Positions 9,656-20,336 of a stretch of 64,000 bases of DNA are shown in pieces. Where the stretch lies: assembly GCA_946902985.2 (NCBI GenBank), contig OX336396.1, positions 231,153,297 to 231,217,296 of the forward strand, written 5' to 3'. The translations under genes were made by a program, and so were the position numbers. Source of the DNA: Meconema thalassinum (Eukaryota; Arthropoda; Insecta; Orthoptera; Tettigoniidae). Under the pieces are notes generated by a model. That model saw only the letters and a list, made by a program, of their open reading frames with translations. It searched no databases and was not told where the DNA came from. The first letter of the stretch is position 1, and each line of letters starts with the position of its first letter.

Positions 9656-10120
9656 GATATGTAAATACATAAAATAATATGCATTTCTGGGTAATAAAGA
9701 AATATGTAAATACATAAAATAATTTGTATTTCTGGGTAATAAAGAAATATGTAAATATATAAAAGAATATGTATTTCTGGTAATAAAGAAATATGTAAAT
9801 ACATAAAAGAATATGTATTTCTGGTTAATAAAGAAATATGTAAATACATAAAAGAATATGTATTTCTGGGTAGTAAATAAATATGTAAATACATAAAAGA
9901 ATATGTATTTCTGGTTGATAAAGAAATATGTAAATACATAAAACAATATGTATTTCTGGGTAATAAAGAAATATGTAAATACATAAAAGAATATGTATTT
10001 CTGGTTGATAAAGACATATGTAAATACATAAAAGAATATGTATTTCTGGGTAATAAAGGAATATGCAAATACATAAAAGAATATGTATTTCTGGGTAATA
10101 AAGAAATATGTAAATACATA
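9650..10120 (+). repeat. 45-bp minisatellite, array 2
   Basis: About 10 units of the same monomer as array 1, in the same orientation, with single-base variants such as TGGTTGATAAAG. Because the two flanking arms are inverted but the arrays are direct, the region is not a simple inverted duplication. Long open frames on the minus strand are a by-product of the 3-divisible period. Confidence 0.9.
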
Positions 10121-10921
10121 AAAATCCTAGCCGTGGTAATTAGTAACGTCTTTACCCCCCGTTATCATAAAAAGTAACGGTAATTACTACCACGTTACCT
10201 TACAGCAGCGTGATTCGTACTGATATTCAATGACCTAGCTTACATGGGGAATGGTCGAGAACAAGCAGATCGCTGATAAAGGAGACAGGTGTACAAAGAG
10301 GGACCCGGTTAAGACTTCTCTAATACATCAAGACAAATGGGGCGAGGGAGAGATGAATGTGAGGGAGGTTGAATAGACTGTGCCTACCATTATATTCCCG
10401 CAGCAATGAACGCTCATGTCAGAGTATCCGTTATTGCGAACCACACAACACGCATCCCCGTGAGAATTAATCAGAACACAGACTTTGGTGTGTGTTTACT
10501 TCTTATTATAAAGCTCCATGACTGGTGGTTGTGATTCCTTCTTTAAGAGACTTCGGAACGCAAAATGGCTTCAAAAGTCTCTAAAGTTGTTTTTTCTCCG
10601 TTGTATTAAGCTACGTACCCTTAATTTCCCAACAATACATTTACTTGAAGGACTGTCATAGTATCCAACAAAAACATTATTTCGGCAAAACTGCACGTGG
10701 CATTTATTTGATTTTTACATTTTGCGTAGCAAACGACCTGTAGCCGAAGATAAACAAGTACAAATGCTGTGAGACTATTACCAAATTTTCTAAAGTTTCA
10801 GTAAGCTAACATTTCCGATCTTTCCTTCATAACTAGAAAGAGTGAAGGCATAATTAACTAAAGGAAAGCAATCGGAGTGTCAAAAACTACCAGGTCATGT
10901 TTATTATTTATTTACCATAAA
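10121..10921. other. No gene; small hairpin at the left edge
   Basis: At 10131-10193 GTGGTAATTAGTAACG faces CGGTAATTACTACCAC as an imperfect inverted repeat. The rest shows no recognisable feature. Confidence 0.4.
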
Positions 10922-11110
10922 TCAAACAGAAGTATGGTAGGCCGTCCTTAAAGCTCTAGGTTTACAACCTCTCGTGTTTCTGTAGAAGAAACCCAGAACT
11001 TTGGTGGCCTTGCATCTTACCTCTTCACATTGAATATTCCAATTCAGGGTGTCGGAGATTGTTACCCTAAATAACTTTAAGTTTGTGTACTGTGTGATGA
11101 CACTGTTCAT
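10922..11110 (-). pseudogene. LINE reverse-transcriptase fragment
   Basis: The 62-residue frame contains FRVTISDTLNWN and KATKVLGFFYRNTRGC, then ALRTAYHTSV. This matches the conserved stretch just after the RT palm/thumb in jockey/CR1-type LINE polymerases, where LGV.I...L.W..H and KA.K.LGFL.RNL..C are followed by AY..LV.P. Only this piece is seen, with no RT catalytic motif upstream in frame, so it is a truncated relic. Its assignment to a specific clade is uncertain. Confidence 0.6.
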
Positions 11111-11393
11111 AATTTAGTATTCATCAATGTGTTTTTTTACCTAGTTATTCTTATGTATTTACATTTCTTACAATTATATTTAAACTGTTCACAGAACACC
11201 ACAGCGATAAGTTGTGCAGATCTGATTTAAGAGATAGGGAATCTTCTTCATTTCATCTACCTCCTGGTACGAGAATCATTTATTATTGACGACCTTAGTC
11301 TACCAAACACCAGAGCCTCGAAAAAACTTCTAACATCATTCAATTCTATTATTTAAACAAGTTTCCATGATGGTTCCGTATTGACGTACTAAA

Positions 11394-11485
11394 TAGTTTT
11401 AACAACAAATTGTATATCCGCCTTAGTCAATACATAAACGTTTATGTACTGACTAAGGCGGATATACAATTTGTTGTTAAAACTA
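11394..11485. repeat. Near-perfect 92-bp palindrome
   Basis: Left arm 11394-11438 and right arm 11441-11485 are 45 bases each, separated by CG, with a single mismatch (TCAATAC versus TCAGTAC). The arm sequence (CGCCTTAGTCAATAC, preceded by GGTTCCGTATTGACG) is related to the hammerhead-bearing repeat family, which has CGCCTAATCAATAC and GGTTCCGTATTGAT in the same order. It looks like an inverted duplication of one edge of that repeat. Confidence 0.9.
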
Positions 11486-11509
11486 TAACATCATTCAAGG
11501 AAAAACGAG

Positions 11510-11753
11510 ATGACATTACCTCAAGAATTTTATGTAACCGTAGCCATGATCGACCGGACGTGGACAACAGCCAACTTTGAGTTGAGGCATGTGTTTACAC
11601 GTATGGCAGTCCATGGTTTTCACCACCTTATTTGTGTTAACAAATCTCTCCATGACCGTACAGTGACGTGTATATGCCAAGCGTGGACAAGCATGTGAAC
11701 GCTACCACTTAGACCTTTGCAGTAAAAGAAAACAATCAATCAATCAATCAATG
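11510..11753 (+). pseudogene. LINE-like 3' relic with CAAT tail
   Basis: A short frame at 11510-11698 holds HGFHHLICVNKSLHDRTVTC, a His/Cys pattern also found in the minus-strand frame near 23600 (HGFNHVLCTRTAFHDLSAQC). It is followed after about 30 bases by (CAAT)n at 11731-11752. A C-terminal His/Cys region followed by a short-repeat tail is a usual 3' end of a non-LTR retrotransposon. No RT is attached. Function is inferred only from the layout. Confidence 0.4.
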
Positions 11754-13619
11754 ACTATGCAATTCAAAGAGCCAGAGTGCAATCTTAGTGTACATGTTCA
11801 TTCTTTATTTTCGATGGCTATTTGACTGCAATAAAAGTATTATTATAAATATGCCAATAGTTCACTGATTTTTCTTTTTTTTTCTTTTTGTGATTACTGT
11901 ATTTCAGTACATCCTCTAGAACCAGTACAAAACAATGCATTTGCAGTTTCATGAAATTTTAAGAGTTAATATGACCTATATAATGTTCGATGAGGGATGC
12001 TATTATAAAGAATTGTGTAATGTACCGTAATTTGTTAGAAATATTTTTGTCATACTACCAATTCTCAAGTTTTAAGTTGACGCAATCAATATTTGAATTA
12101 AAACACATCTATTATATATTATAGAATAAGTACATGTTTCGACCTGTTTTAAGAATTAAAATACTAATGTTATCTATAATGAATGTTTGATATGAAAAAA
12201 CTGTATCATAATTTTATAATTAAAAGAAATAAGTAATAATCAAATGGTTATCCTTACAATGTAATGAATGTAAATATAATATTGGGCTTCACATTGAAAA
12301 TTCCAATAATTCAGATACAAAATAAAGTAATTTAAAAATAACAAGTGTAGTACCGGTAGGCTATATAACTTAACGCGTTAATGAAGTTGCCTGAAAAGGA
12401 CTAGAATTAAATCTTAGATAAATCTTTATTTTTCGAAAAGTGGCGTGTAAATTTTGCTTTCAGGTGCCAACTAGTTAGTGCTTTAACTTCGTTAACGTAT
12501 TTATTTACATTACTATATAGAACTGTTGGTCTGTGGACCTAAGCCTACTTTCTTCATACTTCCCTGTTAGTAAGTTGGTTTTCTTTTGTCTACTTTTCCT
12601 TAGATTTCTCTCTGAATTTTTATTTTTATTCTATTAATTAAAAGATATTTAAAAATCATTTAAGAAAGCAAAAAGGGGCATGGAAGAACCCGAAAAAGTT
12701 TAAGGAAATTAATTTATTTTACATTATTTCATTTATGTAGATAGGTACGAGTATTTAATGAGATAAACATTTGAGAAATATGGATCGAGAATACTCATAA
12801 TGAAGAGATTAATGTTAACTTAGGAATGGACACATCAGATAAGTTTGTTTGTTTGAATCTGCACAGATTGTTGTTACATGTGAAGCGAGTGGAAGAATAA
12901 AACCTGCCCAGGATCTGTAAATTAACTCAGGCGTAGAGGTTATGAGAAGCAGAGGAGCTCGTGAGAGATGTAGACATAGAGGAGGCCATAGTTCTAAACA
13001 CTAGAAGGGACCAATGAAAAAAAATGAAAAAAGAAGCTTATTTATCTCTCGATCCAGCACACGCCACTGACCGAGTCACTAGTTGATGAGATTCTTAACA
13101 AAATTGTTGTATAGGCTACACTTTCAATAGAATCAGTTTTCAGTAATTTTTATACTACAAAGGGAAGATAAAAACTTCAGTGTTTCTACCAGAATGAAGC
13201 AAATGAACAATGCCGTGTTTTTCACTCTTCCAGTTGTTGCCATGAATACATGCTTTCAAAAATAGCTTGGAATGGAGAGGCTTCTTCTTTATGCACCGCA
13301 TGTGATGTCGTTTCTAAAAGTTGGCTCCATATAATAACAAGGAAAAAGTTTTTATTCAGGAAGTTGGTTTTGATTTATGTCCCTGTCTGGCCGAAGATTC
13401 AATCTTTTCAGTCACAATCTGCAGTGGAAGAGGCTCACAGATGTGGTCTCCAGAGTTCTTTTATGCTGTACTCAATGTTTCGAAGTTTCAAATCTCTCTA
13501 TAAAGTCGGCTTTCTGTCTAAACATTTTGATTGTTTGGCCAATACTTCGTATTTATTCAAAGTGAGGAGTAAAATGAGTGACCAAATATACCCTCAGTTT
13601 AACTTTTCTCTGATAGTTA
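11754..13619. other. AT-rich stretch, no gene recognised
   Basis: 1.9 kb of AT-rich sequence. GTACATGTTTCGACC at 12130-12145 (minus strand GGTCGAAACATGTAC) looks like a decayed half of the hammerhead-like motif. The overlapping small frames at 13250-13711 have no recognisable domain. Confidence 0.4.
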
Positions 13620-14032
13620 TTTATTTATATGTTTATTCATTTAATAATTTAATCATTTATTCGTGCATTTATGTATTTATTTATTTATTTTGTCTTCCTT
13701 TTATTTCTTAAGTTTTTCTCTTTTTTCTTCTTTATTTCTATATTTCTTTATTTCTTTGCTTCTGTATTTAATTATTAAATTCTATGTTTCTAAGTTTCTA
13801 TGATTCTTTAGATCTTTGTTTCTTAGTTTCTTTAGTTCTTTGTTTCTATGTTTCTCTCATTCTTTGTTTCTATGTTTCCTTATTTCTATGTTTCAATGTT
13901 TCTTTGTTTCTATGTTTCCTTATTTCTATGTTTCAATGTTTCTTTGTTTCTTTGTATCTATGTTTCTTTCATTCTTTGTTTCTTTAATTCTTTGTTTCTT
14001 TGTTTCTTTGTTTCTATGTTTCTTTAATTCAT

Positions 14033-14066
<34 letters not shown>

Positions 14067-14111
14067 TTCGTTCCTTACTTACTTACTAACTTACTTACTT
14101 ACTCACTTACT

Positions 14112-14143
<32 letters not shown>

Positions 14144-14157
14144 TTCTGTCTTACTTC

Positions 14158-14188
<31 letters not shown>

Positions 14189-14224
14189 CCTTACTTACTT
14201 ACTTACTTACTTACTTACTCATTT

Positions 14225-14262
<38 letters not shown>

Positions 14263-14301
14263 TTCCTTTCTTCTTTTCTTACTTGCTTCCTTACTTACTC
14301 A

Positions 14302-14342
<41 letters not shown>

Positions 14343-14449
14343 TTCCTTCCTTCCTTACTTACTTACTTACTTACTCACTTTCTTTCTTTCTTTCTTTCTT
14401 TCTTCCTTCCTTACTTACTTCCTTCCTTACTTACTTACTTACTTACTCA

Positions 14450-14486
<37 letters not shown>

Positions 14487-14561
14487 TTCCTTCCTTCCTT
14501 CCTTACTTACTTATTCACTTTCGTTCTTTCTTTCTTTCTGTCTTCCTTACTTACTTACTCA

Positions 14562-14592
<31 letters not shown>

Positions 14593-14622
14593 ACTTACTT
14601 ACTTACTTACGTACTTACTAAT

Positions 14623-14668
<46 letters not shown>

Positions 14669-14767
14669 TTCCTTCCTTCCTTCCTTACTTACTTACTTAC
14701 TCACTTTCGTTCTTTCTTTCTTTCTATCTTTCTTTCTTTCTTTCTTCCTTCCTTCCTTACTTACTCA

Positions 14768-14814
<47 letters not shown>

Positions 14815-14835
14815 ACTTACTTAATTACTTACTGA

Positions 14836-14872
<37 letters not shown>

Positions 14873-14902
14873 TTCCTTCCTTACTTACTTACTCACTTTC
14901 GT

Positions 14903-14933
<31 letters not shown>

Positions 14934-14955
14934 GTCTTCCTTACTTACTTACTCA

Positions 14956-14990
<35 letters not shown>

Positions 14991-15055
14991 ACTTACTCAC
15001 TTTCTTTCTTTCTTTCTTTCTTTCTTCCTTCCTTCCTTCCTTAATTACTTACTCA

Positions 15056-15088
<33 letters not shown>

Positions 15089-15123
15089 TTCCTTCCTTTC
15101 TTACTTCCTTACTTACTTACTCA

Positions 15124-15164
<41 letters not shown>

Positions 15165-15271
15165 TTCCTTCCTCACTTACTTACTCACTTTCGTTCTTTC
15201 TTTCTTCCTTACTTACTTACTCACTTTCTTTCTTTCTTTCTTTCTGTCTTCCTTACTTACTTACTTACTCA

Positions 15272-15306
<35 letters not shown>

Positions 15307-15359
15307 ACTTACTTACTTACTTACTCACGTTCTTTCTTTCTTTCTTTCTTTCTTTCTTT
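13620..15359. repeat. Compound tetranucleotide microsatellite with higher-order pattern
   Basis: It begins as degenerate TTTCT/TTTGTTTC text (13730-14030), then becomes almost pure blocks of (CTTT)n, (CCTT)n and (ACTT)n. The blocks repeat in the order CTTT, CCTT, ACTT and end in ACTCACTTTC about a dozen times, each super-unit roughly 60-130 bp. The plus strand has almost no G. Long frames of F, L, S, T, Y on the plus strand come from the 4-base period and are not genes. Confidence 0.95.
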
Positions 15360-15429
15360 AATGTTTAACTCTTTAATTACTCATTTATTATTTTTTGTTT
15401 TGTCTTATTTATTTATTAATTTTATTTAA

Positions 15430-15735
15430 TGAAGAGAAGAGATAGGTTGGCAGTGCACATACTAAGACACGCAGGAATATCAAACTTAGTTATGGAAGGA
15501 AGGATCGAGGATAAGAACTGTAGGGGTAGACCTAGGTTATCATTTGTTAAACAGATTTAGTTAGTTATTGTTGTTTTAAGGGGCGGAACTACGAGGTCAT
15601 CTGCCCCTGTTAAACAGATTGCCTCGGATGTAGGGTGTGGTAGCGATGTGGAGATGAAACTATTAGCTCTGGACAGGGAAGCGTGGAGGGCTGCATCAAA
15701 CCAGTTAAAAGACTGAAGTCTCAAACAACAACAAC
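15430..15735 (+). pseudogene. LINE ORF2 C-terminal relic with a small insertion
   Basis: Homologous to 17700-17925 at DNA level: start AAGAGAAGAGATAGGTTGGC, end GAGGGCTGCATCAAACCAGT and AGACTGAAGTC, followed by an (AAC)n tail at 15722-15740. It encodes the end of an endonuclease/RT-type LINE polyprotein (G.LRHAGIS..V.EGRIE, NCRGRPR, then DREAWRAASNQ). A block of about 60 bp with TTGTTGTTTTAAGGGGC interrupts it at 15559-15607, flanked by GTTAAACAGATT on both sides. Confidence 0.65.
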
Positions 15736-15817
15736 AACAACGTTTAATTGAACCTAAATATAACTTAAAGAATATTTTTACTCTAAGTTTTAATTAGAAT
15801 AGATTTTGCCTTAGCTG

Positions 15818-15862
15818 TAAGCTGAAGAAGACTCCATCAAGGGGTCGAAACATGTACTTTAA
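15818..15862 (+). ncRNA. Candidate type I hammerhead ribozyme 3
   Basis: Core CTGAAGA (15822-15828; the consensus is CTGANGA), stem II GACTCC (15830-15835) pairing with GGGGTC (15841-15846) with one G-T wobble, GAAA (15847-15850), C/G stem III with loop AT, TA, then CTTT. Stem I is short: AAG before the core with CTT after the cleavage site. The flanks differ from candidates 1 and 2, so the conservation is concentrated in the motif itself. Confidence 0.5.
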
Positions 15863-15991
15863 TTCAAAATAATGATTTATGAATTGATTGTTGGCGTATA
15901 ATTTTTAAGAGGAATATCCATACCAATTTAAGGGCCCAAAATAAAGTTATTTCCTAAAATCAAGTGGGCAACTAATACACGCTGCTCTTTA

Positions 15992-17365
15992 CTAGTGGTT
16001 AATAATTGAAGGATTCTTTGGTCTAAAATCACAATGAGGCGAGAAGAACTTGCATTTTGCTCCGCCATAATTATTTATATCACCGATGAACTCCAGTTGT
16101 AGAGGACCAGGACAGATGTCTACATATTGCTCTGTTAGTTCCTTCCAGAAGCATAAATAGAAAACTCGAATAGTACTGAATGATTCCCAACAGATGGCAG
16201 AACATGCTAGACATTTAAAAAAAAACAAAAAAAAACAACGTTCTGGTGCGCCGTGTACATACGGGCATAGCATTCAACAGGTTAAACTGTGTGTATATTT
16301 GGTCATTGTTACACTTCAGCCGGGAAAAATACAAGGTTTTAGCAGAAAAACTAAAATGGTTACATAGTTTAGTTTATTCATAGAGATATGTGTCAACTAG
16401 AAAAATTGTGCAGTATGAAAGCAACGAAAGGATTAACATTCAGTTAAAGCTTACGACAAATTCGTCTGTACAGACTGGAGCTTTTGGTGCTGATCAAACG
16501 ATACTCTGGTTCCAATTACAAAGTCGATTGGAATGTTGGAATTAGGACAGACTCCTACATCCTTTCCAATAAACTGGACGTAGTTTAGAGGTACGCTGCT
16601 CTCATTGACAATGAGCGCGATTGAAAAAAGCTTTGTCACTCACAAAAGCGAAGTTACTCTGTTAACGATGAAGGTACTAGGGATAATCAATGGTAGCGCG
16701 GGCCTGGATACAATTAAGCGGTAATAACCACCAAGTTAAGGCCTGACTTTTACAATTATTCACTTCTGTTCTGTCAATCAGAAGTCAATTTTAGCCAGGC
16801 TACAAATTGATCAGTCTGTGTGATGGACAAAAGTATATGATTTCTGGCGCTTGAAGACGCATTTTTCATTGCCCTTCGTAGATGGGTACATATAGTTAAG
16901 GACGGCAGTTTATGACGAATACTTCTAGGTCGTATTCCATCGTCAACAGAAAATGATTGATAGTCGTTTGAAATCAGTATTGCCAAACTTTGTTGGATGA
17001 AAAAGAGGAGATAGCCATTCCAAAAAATGGAGATTAAAGTAGATTCTTCAAATGTCAACGGATATCTGCTTTTTCTTGATAGGCATAAAAAATTGCTAGC
17101 ATTTTCAAAAATACAACATTAAATTCATGCCACAACGTCTAAGAAGAGTGTAAACATTCCCTCAGACAGCTGCATCGTTAAATTTTACAAGGGTTTTAGG
17201 TGTGTTGTAATCACTGTGATCTCTCGCAACAGATGTAGCTGCATAGATTTCTGTGATGTTGTCATGCATGAAAAATGATATCTCCCATATTTGCAGGAAC
17301 TTTTGGATTTCTATTATTCTTAAAGTGGGTGTCAAACCTCCGGCTATAAAATGAAGTTTACTCAT
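15992..17365 (-). pseudogene. Possible broken exons, DEG/ENaC-like at best
   Basis: Four small minus-strand frames follow each other: 17365-17162, 17058-16774, 16639-16451 and 16273-15992. The second has a hydrophobic stretch (FWNGYLLFFIQQSLAILI) followed by RHKLPSLTICTHLRR. This resembles TM1 plus the FP.VTIC motif of degenerin/epithelial sodium channels (pickpocket family in insects). The third ends at a GTAAGC that could be a splice donor. The fourth is preceded by a long pyrimidine tract and TCTAG, a plausible acceptor. I cannot join them into one reading and the similarity is weak. Alternatives are chance frames or an unrelated host gene fragment. Confidence 0.2.
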
Positions 17366-17577
17366 TTCTACATTATTATTTAATTAAGCGTTATTATTTC
17401 ATTATAATCTGAGAAAACTCAATAAATAGTTTCAAGTTTTATACAAATATTAATTAAATGGGAGGTCCGGGTAGTAGTTAGTGGAAGGTTCTTTTACCTA
17501 CAATAAATCTATGACATGGGCCGGCTTTACTTCCCCTCCAAAGGAAGGAAAACTTAGGTATTTTTAACGATCTATAA

Positions 17578-18014
17578 CAGGGGTGGGCATAACGAGGCTT
17601 GAGAGCCACATGCGGCTCCTTGAAACCATGCTGAGAGTAAAACTAATACAGATTTTGAAAAGTATATAGTATGTAAGTAAATAAATCAATCACTGCTAAT
17701 GAAGAGAAGAGACATGTTGGTAGGACACATACTAAGACACCCAGGAATAGCAAGCGTAGTTATGGAAGGCAGGGTTGAGGAAAGGAACTGTAGGGGTAGA
17801 CCAAAGTTAGAATATGTCAAACAGATTGCCTTGGATGTAACGTGTGGTAGCTATGTTAAGATGAAACGATTAGCTCAGGACAGGGAAGAATGGAGGGCTG
17901 CATCAAACCAGTCAAAAGATTGAAGTCTTAAACACACACAAAATGTATCATCATCGTTTTGGAACAGCTTCATAAGATTTCGCCTCCCAAAGTTAAGTTT
18001 ACTGGACACCCCTG
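17578..18014. mobile_element. Non-autonomous hAT element
   Basis: Terminal inverted repeats are CAGGGGTGGGCA at the left and TGGACACCCCTG at the right. The flanking 8-bp duplication is ATCTATAA (17570-17577) and CTCTATAA (18015-18022), 7 of 8 identical. An 8-bp duplication and CAGGGGTG ends are diagnostic for the hAT superfamily. At 437 bp it is far too short to encode a transposase. Instead it contains a LINE 3' fragment (17700-17925). Confidence 0.8.
17700..17925 (+). pseudogene. LINE ORF2 C-terminal relic inside the hAT element
   Basis: A 74-residue frame (ends at a natural stop) reads MLVGHILRHPGIASVVMEGR, NCRGRPKLEYVKQIALDV and EEWRAASNQSKD. This is the extreme C-terminus of an endonuclease/RT LINE and is the same family as 15430-15735. 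It ends in an (ACAC/AAAC)-type tail at 17930-17942. It was either a 5'-truncated LINE insertion into the hAT element, or sequence trapped between hAT ends. The first is more usual. Confidence 0.7.
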
Positions 18015-18282
18015 CTCTATAAACATCCGCCGACTTCGGCTGGGTTTGAACACGCGATCTTGGGTATAGAAGCTCAGCATGCTACCAACTACGCCACCGA
18101 AGCCGCCTAGTTGTTCATGTATAGTACATTAAGTCGCTAACTAGGTCTGTTTCGTCCAGGGACGTAGCACAAGTTTAGGTACCACAGTGGGGTCCATTCA
18201 GGGTGATCCAAAAGCCTAACGATATGCCTAATTGGATACATCTAAGCGAAACCCCGACTTCCTGCATAGGAGAGAAAAGAAA

Positions 18283-19297
18283 CAAGTAGTTCCTTGACGA
18301 ACTAAAAAGCCTACTTTTTTTTTCAAATATAGAGACCATATATCAACAGTTGGCAGACCTGGTGACTCTAAATATACTCTTAGTTCCATCTCTTAAGGTC
18401 CACAATGCACAGGCAAAATTTGGTTGAGATCCAATAGAAAGTATGCACGTTACATGTATTTAAAGTTTGCATGCGTAAAATCAGGTTGGCGACACTGCCA
18501 TAAATTGGCTGCTCAAACTTAAATTGAATTATCATGATGTATATATGTGCCAATTTTGAAAGAACTTCATTTATTAGTATGGAAGTTACATGTGATTCAA
18601 CATTAAACCTATCAGCATGCGTAGAATCATGTTGGCAGCACTGTCATATGTCGGTTACTGAAAATTAATCTGCATTTGCAGGTACTATTTGTATGCAAAG
18701 TTTTGAACTGTTGGCCTGTATACTTTCTGATATATTGAGATTAGGATAAAAATGTATAAAGTGTATTTTTCAACAGTTGGAGCCCTGTTGACACTAAAAA
18801 AAATGCATATTCATATCTGCTCCGGTGCGCAAATCACATACCAATTATGGTTGAAATCCAATAGATAGTATGGAAGTTAAATGCATTTAAAGATCGGACT
18901 TCTCAGCAGGCATATAACCATGTTGGCAACACTCTCATGTATGGGCTCCTGTAAATTAGTCTGATGTAATATTATCTACATGTGTGTCAATTTTGGAACA
19001 ATTCTTATACATATCTTCAGAGATATCCTACATAGACCTCAATTTTCAATTGCGATTTTTCAGCAGTTGGTAGCACTGCCGTCATTTTCAAATATGCCTT
19101 CAGGCATAGCTCTTTACTCATACAAAATTTGGTTTCGATAGCTGAAACCGTTTAGGAGTTGATAGGGAGGGACACACACACACACACAGATAGACAGCCA
19201 GACAGACAGAAGGACAAACAGACAAATATTTGCCCGGATCGTTCTCATAAGTCTACTGTTTCCTCATTTTTATTACAAAATGTGAAAAGTAGGCTAA
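18283..19297 (-). mobile_element. H1 (Helentron-like) element, shorter copy
   Basis: Reverse orientation of 411-1806. The 3' end is at the left (CAAG, then the AGTTCC...GAACT hairpin, then AAAAAGCCTACTTT). The 5' end is at the right (AAAAGTAGGCTAAAAAA), with a CAGA-rich tract at 19180-19230. The body repeats the phrase with CAACAGTTGG...CTG at intervals. It is about 380 bp shorter than the first copy, consistent with loss of one internal repeat unit. Confidence 0.65.
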
Positions 19298-20320
19298 AAA
19301 ATCCTTTCGGGAAAGCTTAAGGTGTTTATCACGAGTGACAAATGGAATGGCAACAGTTTGGTCTTCTGACAATCTTTATTTCTTTTCTTTGTCGTTTCGT
19401 CTTCCCAGTGCATGTAAATGAGTGAGCAGGTACCCTAGTAGACTCATTAGCGTATTCGGTTCGTGTTTAATGAAGGCTGGTCTTGTGTGTGAGGTCTTCG
19501 CCCTCTCTCGTATAATGAGAATTGCGTGTTTTATTTCTGCTGCTTGTGGGTGTGCGCACTTCCTTGTCATTCCTTTCTTTCTCTGGCTTGCTCTGGCTGA
19601 ATTTAAAGTCCAACCAACCACCCTCCTTCCGCCTATTCAAGTTCATTACTACAGTACTGGTCCAAAGAAATTTAAGAGCTTCCAAAAACACGCGCAAGGA
19701 AATGTACTCGAACATTCTGCTCAATAAACTTCCTGATTGCTTGTACCAGTCTACTCACACTCAACGATTTTACACGATTTCCAAATAGAACATGATGATA
19801 CATTGTTGTTTTAAGGAACCTTGCATCAAGGTTATTGACCTCTAACGATGAGGATGATTATAATATTATCGCTACGAACTACAGTGCTTAATAACTTTTA
19901 GTAACACATATATTGCAGTCAAATGGCCATAAAAGAACTATGAAAGTTTCGATTTATTAACCCTCTACTTGTAAGAAGCGGTCAAGGTGGCCGCAAGAAT
20001 ATTTTGAAGTGTTATTTCTATCCCTACTATTGTTATTTTCCGACCTTTCTTTTGTGTACCTTCAGAGCATATGGCCTTGAGTCACTGCATAGCTCAGTGC
20101 AGCTGTAGCTACTGTTACGTGGGGGCGATTACGTTGTAAAGTGTTCGAACGGTATCATTGACCGCACCTCACAGTTAACGTTTCACGCTGACCAGGCAGG
20201 CGGGAGATACACTTTCAGCTGTGGAAGAATGTTTTGCTGTTTCATTGTGCCAACCATGTATATTTGTTTCTAAATAATAATTGTAAAATGATATTTTGTT
20301 AAGTTTTCAGTTTTTTTTTC
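19298..20320. other. No gene recognised; SINE-tail-like fragment
   Basis: TTGTTGTTTTAAGGAACC at 19803-19820 resembles the TTGTTGTTTTAAGGGGCC block found at 15566 and 43378, a dispersed SINE-like family here called G. The open frames at 19376-19790 overlap on both strands and show no domain. Confidence 0.4.
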
Positions 20321-20336
20321 GCATTACAAACGTAAT

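Larger units (their letters stand above)
17462..18112 (-). mobile_element. SINE family A, split by a hAT element
   Basis: The left part (17462-17569) has GTGGAAGGTTCTTTTACC and CTCCAAAGGAAGG blocks. The right part (18023-18112) has the tRNA-like head in reverse, with GGTTTGAACACGCGATCTTG and GCTACCAACTACGCCACCG. The interruption at 17578-18014 is a hAT insertion with an 8-bp target duplication. The tail-side half of the SINE is missing, so the copy is also 3' truncated. Confidence 0.75.

Noticed and set aside
12122..12150. Fifth hammerhead candidate (GGTCGAAACATGTAC on minus strand)
   Set aside because: The GAAAC and GTA parts are there but the CTGANGA core and stem II partner are missing.
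13784..14835. Long plus-strand frames rich in F, L, S, T, Y (up to 339 residues)
   Set aside because: They are readings through CTTT/ACTT microsatellite; a 4-base period gives the same 4-residue pattern in all frames without stops.
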